Program-made: the position numbers and the translations under genes
The notes under the pieces: generated by a model
The model's database searches: none
What the model was told of the DNA's origin: nothing
What the model saw: the letters and a program-made list of their open reading frames with translations, nothing else
In this document: positions 1 to 5,444 of the stretch, in pieces
How positions within the stretch are numbered: position 1 is the stretch's first letter
How the letters are laid out: each line of letters begins with the position of its first letter
Assembly (NCBI GenBank): GCA_023436515.1
Contig: JAEZIV010000438.1
Location: forward strand, 1-5,665
Direction: 5' to 3'
Source of the DNA: Bacillota bacterium
GTDB taxonomy: Bacteria > Bacillota > Clostridia > Acetivibrionales > DSM-1351
DNA: 5,665 bases

Positions 1-2
1 TT

Positions 3-74
3 CCGGACGATACAAGCAATAACCGCCCTTTATTCTATCCTTATAATAAAGTCAATGTTTTAGGTACAAGATGA
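3..74 (+). CDS. Possible C-terminal end of an upstream gene (partial, uncertain)
   Basis: An open frame enters from the left edge and runs to a TGA at 72-74. It would encode about 23 residues (PDDTSNNRPLFYPYNKVN and five more). Base composition is more balanced here than in the strongly AT-rich stretch from about 75 to 130, which fits a gene ending near this point. A second open frame (starting at base 1, TAG at 61-63) also enters from the left, so the frame is not certain, and both could be chance in so short a stretch. No family can be recognised. No terminator hairpin follows before the LysR promoter. Confidence 0.25.
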   Translation, partial: PDDTSNNRPLFYPYNKVNVLGTR

Positions 75-99
75 TATATTAATTATATTATGATATAAT
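71..99 (+). promoter_or_regulatory. Probable sigma-A promoter of the LysR gene (extended -10)
   Basis: A perfect -10 hexamer TATAAT (94-99) is preceded directly by TGA (91-93), forming an extended -10 element. Seventeen bases upstream lies ATGATA (71-76), a 4/6 match to TTGACA. Transcription would start near 106, giving a leader of about 40 nt before the ATG at 146. The -10 overlaps a short perfect dyad, ATTAT-GAT-ATAAT (87-99), and ATGATATA occurs twice (71-78 and 90-97). LysR proteins often repress their own genes, so these could be operator sequences, but in DNA this AT-rich such repeats also arise by chance. Confidence 0.55.
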
Positions 100-145
100 C
101 TATTAGTAAAATTAATATTATTAATAAGTCACATTAGGAGTTCTT

Positions 146-1045
146 ATGGATATTAACTTTGAATTATATAAAATATTCTATCACTGTGGTTATAATCGTA
201 GCTTTTCAATCGCCGCTAAAAAGCTGTTTATATCACAATCTGCAGTTAGTCAATCAATTAAGCAGCTTGAAAAGCAGTTGGGAGTTACACTTTTTTTCAG
301 AAAATCACGTAGCATTCAGCTTACATCAGAGGGTGAGATGCTTTTCAGTTATGTGTCACAGGCTTTTAATTTTTTAAAAACAGCAGAGGCAAAGCTCCAC
401 GAGTTAGAAGGTCTTAAAGCCGGTGAAATAAGAATAGGGGTCAGTGACTCGATATGTAAATACTTTGTAATGCCCTATATAAAAGAGTTTGGAAGGTTAT
501 ATCCTAATATTTCAATAAAGGTTGTGAACCGGACAACCCCTCAGCTGCTGGAGGTGCTTAAAAACGGACTTGCAGACATGGTTATATCCACACTGCCTGT
601 TAACTCTGGACTATTTTCAGCCTCGCCCTTTATTACTGTAAAGGATATCTTTGTGGCATCGAATAAGTATTCGGCCCTTGAAAAAAGTAAGATTCCATTG
701 TCGGAGCTCAACAAATATCCTTTGGTGCTGCTGCCCTCCGACAGCTCCACGCGTAAAACCATAGATGCCTTTTTTGCTGAGAATGGGTTGGTATGCTCTC
801 CTGAAATAGAGCTTGAAAGCCTTGATCTTCTCGTTGAATTTGCGCTTATCGGAACAGGAATTGCTTATGTTTTGGAAAACAGTGTATCCGAGCATATCCA
901 AAATGGGAAGCTTTTCCGTGTAAATATAAATGAAAAACTCCCTTCCAGAGAGGTAGGCATCGTGACTATGAATAATGTAATGCTGTCAAAAGCGGTGAGT
1001 ACCTTTATAGATCTTCTATCAGATTCTTCTATAGCAGATAAATGA
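146..1045 (+). CDS. LysR-family transcriptional regulator
   Basis: This is a complete 299-residue DNA-binding regulator of the normal LysR-family length. The N-terminal winged helix-turn-helix covers about residues 1-60, with the recognition region SIAAKKLFISQSAVSQSIKQ (21-40) followed by LEKQLGVTLFFR, both typical of the family. A linker helix spans about 61-90. The effector-binding domain starts at GEIRIGVSDS (93-102) and contains the expected internal GIGTxxAYVLE-like segment (GTGIAYVLE, 236-244). The start is supported by AGGAG at 136-140, five bases before the ATG. LysR proteins act as cytoplasmic tetramers that sense a small molecule, frequently controlling a divergent gene or their own gene. 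Here no divergent gene is visible in the 145 bp upstream, and the downstream neighbour is convergent, so the target and ligand cannot be named. Family assignment is secure; subfamily is not. Confidence 0.93.
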   Translation: MDINFELYKIFYHCGYNRSFSIAAKKLFISQSAVSQSIKQLEKQLGVTLFFRKSRSIQLTSEGEMLFSYVSQAFNFLKTAEAKLHELEGLKAGEIRIGVSDSICKYFVMPYIKEFGRLYPNISIKVVNRTTPQLLEVLKNGLADMVISTLPVNSGLFSASPFITVKDIFVASNKYSALEKSKIPLSELNKYPLVLLPSDSSTRKTIDAFFAENGLVCSPEIELESLDLLVEFALIGTGIAYVLENSVSEHIQNGKLFRVNINEKLPSREVGIVTMNNVMLSKAVSTFIDLLSDSSIADK

Positions 1046-1046
1046 A

Positions 1047-2096
1047 CTAAATAAATTCCTTGATTATTTCGTCCTTTTCCACTGAAAAATCTACAAAGCT
1101 TTCATTAACCTTGATAACTGGTGCATATGCACACTGATTGGGAACGTAAACAACCTCCCCAATCTCCCCATTCTGCATCCTGACCTTTGAGCCCACGTAA
1201 TAGCTGGGCATATTTGTAAACATAACCATCATTACCTTTGGATCAACGGTTTCAAATCCGACATTCTCCAGTTCCTTAAAGGCCGTAAATGGGGTTTGCC
1301 TTCTTCTATATACTCTTTCGGAGGTTATGGCATCAAATATGTCTGCTACTGTAACAATTTTTGAATACAAATTTTTTTGGCTCCCCTTAATGCCAAAAGG
1401 ATAACCGCTACCGTTCTCCTTTTCGTGGTGCATTATTACAGCTCTCTTAATATCCATGCTTAGTTCGGTATTATCCTTAATCATTTCGTATCCGTAAACA
1501 GTATGTCTTTTCATTATCTCAAATTCTTCTTCGGATAGAGTTCCCCTCTTATTAAGGATTTCAAGAGGTATCTGTGCCTTTCCTACGTCATGAAGTAAAC
1601 CAGCCATAACTATATCCTTCAGCTGCCTTTTGTTAAAGCCGCACCATTTCCCAAGAAGCATTGAGTAAACCGAGACATTAACTAAGTGGGAGTAGGTATA
1701 GGAGTCTGCTATTCGTACCGAATTTACACAATCCATGAGAGAACCGCAGTCGTTTATCTTGCTGTAAATATGCTCAGAAATATTTTCAGCCTTGCTAAAG
1801 TCCAGTTCTTTACCCGAAGCAAGGTCCTGGAGCATTATCTTCGCAGTATTGACGTCTTCAATATACCTTTTCTGTTCCTCATTGATATTTTGATCGGTTA
1901 AATAGTCATCACCATGAACGGGATTTGATACAAAAACAAATACCCTATCAATCCTGAAATCCTTGAGCTTTTTCAATATATGCTCTGTAATAATAGTATT
2001 TATAGGGACTATCATATTGCCCCCCATAGAATAAACATCTTCCCCGAGGTAGCTTCCCAAAATATCATCATTAACCGATACATACTTCTTTTCCAT
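1047..2096 (-). CDS. HD-GYP domain phosphodiesterase (probable cyclic di-GMP hydrolase)
   Basis: The protein has 349 residues counted from the ATG at 2096 and no membrane segment, so it is predicted to be cytoplasmic. Residues 1-60 resemble the short N-terminal region common in clostridial HD-GYP proteins and contain no recognisable receiver or PAS sensor. The HD-GYP domain runs from about 120 to 290. Visible metal-site and signature residues are H137, the HD pair H169-D170 in LLHDVGKAQIP, H198, H223-H224 in HHEKENGSGYP with GYP at 231-233, and D252 in VADIFDAITSERVYR. All key positions look intact, so an active enzyme that breaks down c-di-GMP to pGpG or GMP is expected. Residues 300-349 (VGSKVRMQNGEIGEVVYVPN onward) form the beta-rich tail seen in many relatives. 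AGGCGG (2106-2111) lies 9 nt before the ATG and 6 nt before an in-frame TTG (2097-2099). The TTG would add one residue; ATG is preferred. Confidence 0.93.
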   Translation of the reverse strand: MEKKYVSVNDDILGSYLGEDVYSMGGNMIVPINTIITEHILKKLKDFRIDRVFVFVSNPVHGDDYLTDQNINEEQKRYIEDVNTAKIMLQDLASGKELDFSKAENISEHIYSKINDCGSLMDCVNSVRIADSYTYSHLVNVSVYSMLLGKWCGFNKRQLKDIVMAGLLHDVGKAQIPLEILNKRGTLSEEEFEIMKRHTVYGYEMIKDNTELSMDIKRAVIMHHEKENGSGYPFGIKGSQKNLYSKIVTVADIFDAITSERVYRRRQTPFTAFKELENVGFETVDPKVMMVMFTNMPSYYVGSKVRMQNGEIGEVVYVPNQCAYAPVIKVNESFVDFSVEKDEIIKEFI

Positions 2097-2137
2097 CAAG
2101 ATTTCCCGCCTTAATATTTAAGAAATTATTAAGAATA

Positions 2138-2164
2138 AATACTGCATTATAATATATCAGTATT
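2138..2164. promoter_or_regulatory. Inverted repeat around the predicted HD-GYP transcription start (possible operator)
   Basis: AATACTG (2138-2144) is mirrored perfectly by CAGTATT (2158-2164), seven-base arms around a 13-base spacer. The spacer itself contains the palindrome ATTATAAT (2146-2153). The right arm overlaps the minus-strand -10 hexamer (2162-2167), and the dyad covers the expected start of transcription. That is a usual position for a repressor site. The arms contain C and G, so they are less easily explained by AT-richness than the other small dyads nearby. The binding protein is unknown. Confidence 0.35.
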
Positions 2165-2190
2165 ATATAATAAATAACATAAATAGTCAT
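2162..2190 (-). promoter_or_regulatory. Probable sigma-A promoter of the HD-GYP gene
   Basis: Read on the minus strand, ATGACT (2185-2190, a 4/6 match to TTGACA) is separated by exactly 17 bases from a perfect TATAAT (2162-2167). Transcription would begin near 2155, leaving a leader of about 60 nt before the ATG at 2096. A second minus-strand TATAAT (2146-2151) lies downstream but has only a poor -35 (TTTATT) at the right distance. The -35 is part of one copy of the repeat AGTCATTA (plus-strand reading). Confidence 0.6.
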
Positions 2191-2216
2191 TAAAATCCAA
2201 TTAATTAAAGTCATTA
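2185..2216. repeat. Two direct copies of AGTCATTA, 24 bp apart
   Basis: AGTCATTA occurs at 2185-2192 and again at 2209-2216, start to start 24 bp, slightly over two helical turns. The first copy contains the minus-strand -35 hexamer of the HD-GYP promoter. The second lies about one turn upstream of the perfect inverted repeat at 2227-2247. A tandem site for a regulator is possible. With only two copies and AT-rich surroundings, chance is not excluded. Confidence 0.35.
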
Positions 2217-2226
2217 TTTTTTTTAA

Positions 2227-2247
2227 GTTCCAGAATAACTCTGGAAC
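2227..2247. promoter_or_regulatory. Perfect inverted repeat GTTCCAGA-N5-TCTGGAAC upstream of the ABC operon
   Basis: Eight-base arms (2227-2234 and 2240-2247) match perfectly around the loop ATAAC. The element ends 62 bp before the ABC ATPase start codon. It is not an obvious rho-independent terminator: on the plus strand the run of eight T (2217-2224) precedes the stem instead of following it, and on the minus strand the stem is followed by A residues. It is therefore either a DNA operator with an odd-spaced palindrome or an RNA hairpin in a leader transcript. The arms are half G+C inside very AT-rich DNA, which makes selection more likely than chance. Confidence 0.5.
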
Positions 2248-2292
2248 AAATTTCATGGTTATTACGTCTAATAATAGTTGGTAATTTCATAC

Positions 2293-2300
2293 AAAGGAGG
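2293..2300 (+). promoter_or_regulatory. Strong Shine-Dalgarno that decides the TTG start of the ABC ATPase
   Basis: AAAGGAGG is a full-strength match to the 16S rRNA tail. It sits 9 nt before the TTG at 2310-2312. A TGA in the same frame at 2304-2306 rules out any start further upstream, and the first in-frame ATG lies only after the Walker A motif, so TTG must be the initiation codon. Confidence 0.85.
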
Positions 2301-2309
2301 AGTGAGTTA

Positions 2310-3026
2310 TTGGAGAATATAATAGAAGTAAAGGGTATACGTAAGGTATACAGAGTCGGTAATGAGAAAGTTATTGCATTAGAAAAAATCGATCTGTCAA
2401 TTGCCAAAGGGGAGATTTGCTGCCTTTTAGGTACTTCTGGTTCTGGAAAATCAACACTGCTCAATTTAATGGCAGGGCTTGAGAAGCCTACAAGAGGTGA
2501 AATTATAATTAAAAACATTCATGTTGAGAAGCTTGATGAAAAAAAGCTGGTGCTTTTCAGACAAAAATATATAGGGTTTGTATTTCAATCATATAATCTT
2601 CTACCCAGCTTGACTGCCCAGGAAAACGTCGGTCTGCCTTTAGCCTTTAAGGGTATACCTAAAAGGATCAGAGATAAAAAATCAAAGGAAATGTTAAATT
2701 CGGTGGGCCTTACCACCCACAGTAATAGAAAACCATCTCAGATGAGCGGAGGGCAGCAGCAGCGAGTAGGTATTGCCCGAGCCTTTGTTGGTAATCCTGA
2801 AATAGTTTTTGCTGACGAACCAACGGGAAATCTGGATTCTAAAACCACTATCGAGGTTATGAATCTGATAATAGGAATTGCAAGAAAAAACAATCAAACC
2901 TTAATAATTGTTACACACGATATTAATATTGCAAGGTACGCAGACAGGATAATCCATATTTTAGATGGAAACATTGAAAAAATTGAAACCTTAACTCCCT
3001 CGGAGGGATTATTAATAAATAAGTAA
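2310..3026 (+). CDS. ABC transporter ATP-binding protein, MacB/LolD type
   Basis: The 238-residue protein is a complete nucleotide-binding domain of the class that pairs with MacB/FtsX-fold permeases (LolD, MacB, YknY, BceA-like). Visible motifs in order are Walker A GTSGSGKST (41-49), the Q-loop with Q93 in FVFQSYNLLPSLTAQENV, signature MSGGQQQR (145-152), Walker B IVFADE with catalytic E170, D-loop GNLD (173-176) and switch histidine H203 in IVTHD. The segment QSYNLLPSLTAQENVGLPL is typical of this class. All catalytic residues are present, so it should hydrolyse ATP at the cytoplasmic face. The next gene begins 24 nt downstream with its own ribosome binding site, and a permease gene follows that, so the three read as one operon. 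Initiation is at TTG, which may moderate expression. No convincing promoter with both hexamers can be seen in front of it. Confidence 0.95.
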   Translation: MENIIEVKGIRKVYRVGNEKVIALEKIDLSIAKGEICCLLGTSGSGKSTLLNLMAGLEKPTRGEIIIKNIHVEKLDEKKLVLFRQKYIGFVFQSYNLLPSLTAQENVGLPLAFKGIPKRIRDKKSKEMLNSVGLTTHSNRKPSQMSGGQQQRVGIARAFVGNPEIVFADEPTGNLDSKTTIEVMNLIIGIARKNNQTLIIVTHDINIARYADRIIHILDGNIEKIETLTPSEGLLINK

Positions 3027-3037
3027 GCATAAAGCTT

Positions 3038-3042
3038 GGAGG
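3038..3042 (+). promoter_or_regulatory. Shine-Dalgarno that fixes the start of the repeat protein at 3051
   Basis: GGAGG (3038-3042) stands 8 nt before the ATG at 3051. The longest open frame would begin at a TTG at 3036, but that TTG overlaps this ribosome binding site and has none of its own. Starting at the ATG also puts the lysine-containing signal peptide right at the N-terminus. Confidence 0.85.
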
Positions 3043-3050
3043 CTAAACAA

Positions 3051-5444
3051 ATGAACATAATTAAAAAAACTATTTCTATCATTTTAACTTGTTTAATTAT
3101 ATTATCGGGTATTATTTTATTACCCCAACCTGTAAGTGCTGCACAGGATGTCAAACTGGTTACATATTTTACTACTGAGAGCAGAATTACTTCTGGCAGC
3201 GAGTTTGACATGATACTGACTATTCAGAACCTATCTTCAGACAAAATAACAAACGTTAAGGTTATTGTTGACGGAAGCTCATCCTTTTCAATAAAAAATT
3301 CAGGCTCTTTACCTGAAATATCAGCTATCGATGTTGGTAAGCAAGTTTCTACGCAAGGTCGTTTTGTATATGACGGAGGCTCCAACAAGCTTCAGGTAAC
3401 AATACAGTACGTTAACGACACAGATGCCAATGTTTACCAGGTAGATGATTCCATCACAATATCCCAGGCTGTTCCAAAGGATGATACTCCCTCTACTCCC
3501 GTTGACACAAGCAAGTATGCTCCTAAAATAGTAATTGCGAGCAATGCCACTATTCCATCAGGACAAGTAGGGTCACAGATGACCTATACGCTACCCCTGA
3601 AAAATACCTCCCTGTATGCAGCAAGAAATATAGTCATATCCCCGGTACTTGATGATTCGGGCCCAGTGGTGGTAGAAACAATGAATATATCCCAGACGAT
3701 TGAATCGATACAGCCAAACGAAACCAAGGAGGTTAAATTTACCTTTAGAATCTCCTCCGGTGCAGCTGTTAAAACTCATTCAATTAGATTTAACATTCAG
3801 TACTATAACTACTCAAATGATTTTTTCAGCTCAAATGAAACCGGATATCTTAAAACAACTGAGGGCTCAAAGCTGCCAAAGCTTTTATTAAAGACCGTTA
3901 CAACCAATCCCTCCCCTGTACACGCCGGAGAGAACTTTAAACTAAATATAACCCTTGAAAATGACGGAACCGTATCGGCAAAAAAAGTTGAAGTAACTTT
4001 ACTTGGTTTAAAAAATGATGGTGCAAGTATCATAGGCAGCACGAACAAACAAACCAAGTCAACCATATATGGTGGAGCTACCTCAGTATTTACATATGAT
4101 TTGGCTGCTTCGTCCAAAATCGAGTCAGGTTCAAACAGCCTAAGGCTTAAACTGGATTATACCGATGCTTCCGGTTCCTCCTTTTCCGACGAAATAGAGT
4201 TTTTTTATAATGTTCAATCAGGTGCTGCATTACAATCAGTTATTGAATTAAAGAACATTGTGTCTCCAGGTTCCACCCTTATTCCCGGAAGTAACGCCCT
4301 CATCTCCTGCGATGTTGCAAACACAGGAACAGCTGATGCATATAATGTTAAGGTTACCTTGGCTACTGATAAGGAAATAATCCCAAGAACTCTTAATACA
4401 ATCATTATTCCAGCCTTAAAAAAAGGAGAGACAAAAAATGTTCAGTTTCAGCTTTTTGTTTCTGATGATGCAGTTACTAAAAATTATCCTGTAGCAATAA
4501 ATGTTGAATATGACCTTTCCTCCTCCGGAAATGGCTCAAAACAAACAGCCCTGCAATATGTAGGTTTCAATGTTGAGAATAAAACCGGCAAATCAGTACC
4601 AAGACTAATCATTGATAAATACAGCGTGAACCCCGAGGTAATAAACGCCGGGCAACAGTTTACCCTTGACTTGTCAATCTTAAATACGAGTAAAACTTCA
4701 ACTATAAGTAATATTAAGGTTTCACTTGCTTCTGACGACGGAACCTTTAGTACGGTAAACTCTAACTCTTTTTATATAGACCAAATAGCTCCTAAAGCCA
4801 GCGTGAGTAAGCAGGTAACCTTTACATCAAAAGCAGATGCCGCTCCTAAGCAATATACTATCAGCGTAAACTATGAATATGAGGACGAAAAAGGGAATCC
4901 GTATAATACAAAGGATGTTGTTGGAATTCCACTCCTTCAGTCACCGCGCCTTGTAGTTGGTGACATGAGTATTCCTCCTGAAGCCTATGTAGGAAACCCA
5001 ATACCCGTAAATGTCAGCTTCTTCAACATGGGTAAATCCACTTTGTATAATCTGATGGTAAAGCTGGAAGGTAACTTCAGAATTGAAGGCACCAGCTATT
5101 TCGTAGGAAACTTTGAGTCAGGAAAAAGTGATTCCTTTGACGGTGCGCTTGTTCCGGAAACACCAGGTCCCGTTAACGGCTTTGTTATATTCACGTATGA
5201 GGATGCCGATGGAAAACCACAGGAGCTAAAGAAGGAAATAGCTATAAATGCTATGGAAATGCCTGCTCCTCAGCCCATGCCCGGCGAAGGAGAAATGCCT
5301 CCCGTGGAAAGTGGCTTCAAAATACCCCTATGGGCTTATATTGCCAGCGGTGCTGTTATACTTGCTGTGATAATAATGGCTGTCCTTCTAATCCGAAGAA
5401 AGATTAAAAAGAGAAAGGAATTAATGTTTGATGAGGAGCTTTGA
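3051..5444 (+). CDS. Secreted, membrane-anchored multi-repeat Ig-like (CARDB/NEW3-type, COG1361-like) protein
   Basis: The protein has 797 residues from the ATG. Residues 1-30 are a signal peptide: KK, a long hydrophobic core, then PVSA before AQD, with cleavage likely after A30. About six beta-sandwich repeats of 105-120 residues follow, at roughly 33-140, 157-271, 276-390, 394-510, 516-631 and 632-736. The recurring pattern is a basic or hydrophobic opening strand, P-x-x-x-x-x-G before a strand, then N-x-G or N-T-S and a hydrophobic NVKV-like strand (NPSPVHAGENFKL, ENDGTVSAKKVEV; NPEVINAGQQFTL). A Pro/Glu/Met-rich linker (737-758) leads to one membrane helix (about 760-781), a basic stop-transfer RRKIKKRK and a short acidic tail. 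It is thus predicted as a type I membrane protein with most of its mass outside. Its place between an ATPase and a permease gene suggests an accessory subunit of that transporter. Function and ligand are not recognisable; an S-layer or adhesive role is an alternative. Confidence 0.85.
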   Translation: MNIIKKTISIILTCLIILSGIILLPQPVSAAQDVKLVTYFTTESRITSGSEFDMILTIQNLSSDKITNVKVIVDGSSSFSIKNSGSLPEISAIDVGKQVSTQGRFVYDGGSNKLQVTIQYVNDTDANVYQVDDSITISQAVPKDDTPSTPVDTSKYAPKIVIASNATIPSGQVGSQMTYTLPLKNTSLYAARNIVISPVLDDSGPVVVETMNISQTIESIQPNETKEVKFTFRISSGAAVKTHSIRFNIQYYNYSNDFFSSNETGYLKTTEGSKLPKLLLKTVTTNPSPVHAGENFKLNITLENDGTVSAKKVEVTLLGLKNDGASIIGSTNKQTKSTIYGGATSVFTYDLAASSKIESGSNSLRLKLDYTDASGSSFSDEIEFFYNVQSGAALQSVIELKNIVSPGSTLIPGSNALISCDVANTGTADAYNVKVTLATDKEIIPRTLNTIIIPALKKGETKNVQFQLFVSDDAVTKNYPVAINVEYDLSSSGNGSKQTALQYVGFNVENKTGKSVPRLIIDKYSVNPEVINAGQQFTLDLSILNTSKTSTISNIKVSLASDDGTFSTVNSNSFYIDQIAPKASVSKQVTFTSKADAAPKQYTISVNYEYEDEKGNPYNTKDVVGIPLLQSPRLVVGDMSIPPEAYVGNPIPVNVSFFNMGKSTLYNLMVKLEGNFRIEGTSYFVGNFESGKSDSFDGALVPETPGPVNGFVIFTYEDADGKPQELKKEIAINAMEMPAPQPMPGEGEMPPVESGFKIPLWAYIASGAVILAVIIMAVLLIRRKIKKRKELMFDEEL

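Noticed and set aside
1..60. A divergent gene or riboswitch on the minus strand at the left edge
   Set aside because: The minus strand has TTGACT (near 50-55) but no -10 at the right spacing, no ATG with a ribosome binding site and no riboswitch core that I recognise.
2110..2138. Small dyads CTTAA-TAT-TTAAG and TTATT-AAG-AATAA in the HD-GYP leader
   Set aside because: Arms of five mostly A/T bases are expected by chance in DNA of this composition.
2227..2247. Inverted repeat read as a rho-independent terminator
   Set aside because: The T-run precedes the stem on the plus strand and would be an A-run after the stem on the minus strand; polarity is wrong for both directions.
2201..2518. Minus-strand open frame of 105 codons across the ABC ATPase start
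   Set aside because: It overlaps the Walker A coding region in antisense; the sense product is a certain family member.
3726..3733. AAGGAGGT, a near-perfect Shine-Dalgarno inside the repeat protein gene
   Set aside because: No start codon lies at a useful distance downstream, and the bases simply encode residues of the host frame.
3809..4117. Minus-strand open frame of 102 codons inside the repeat protein gene
   Set aside because: It is antisense to a continuous 797-residue protein and looks like a shadow frame.
4418..4424. Run of seven A resembling a slippery A-AAA-AAA frameshift site
   Set aside because: The -1 frame meets a stop shortly afterwards, no supporting stem is evident, and the zero frame continues normally for another thousand bases.
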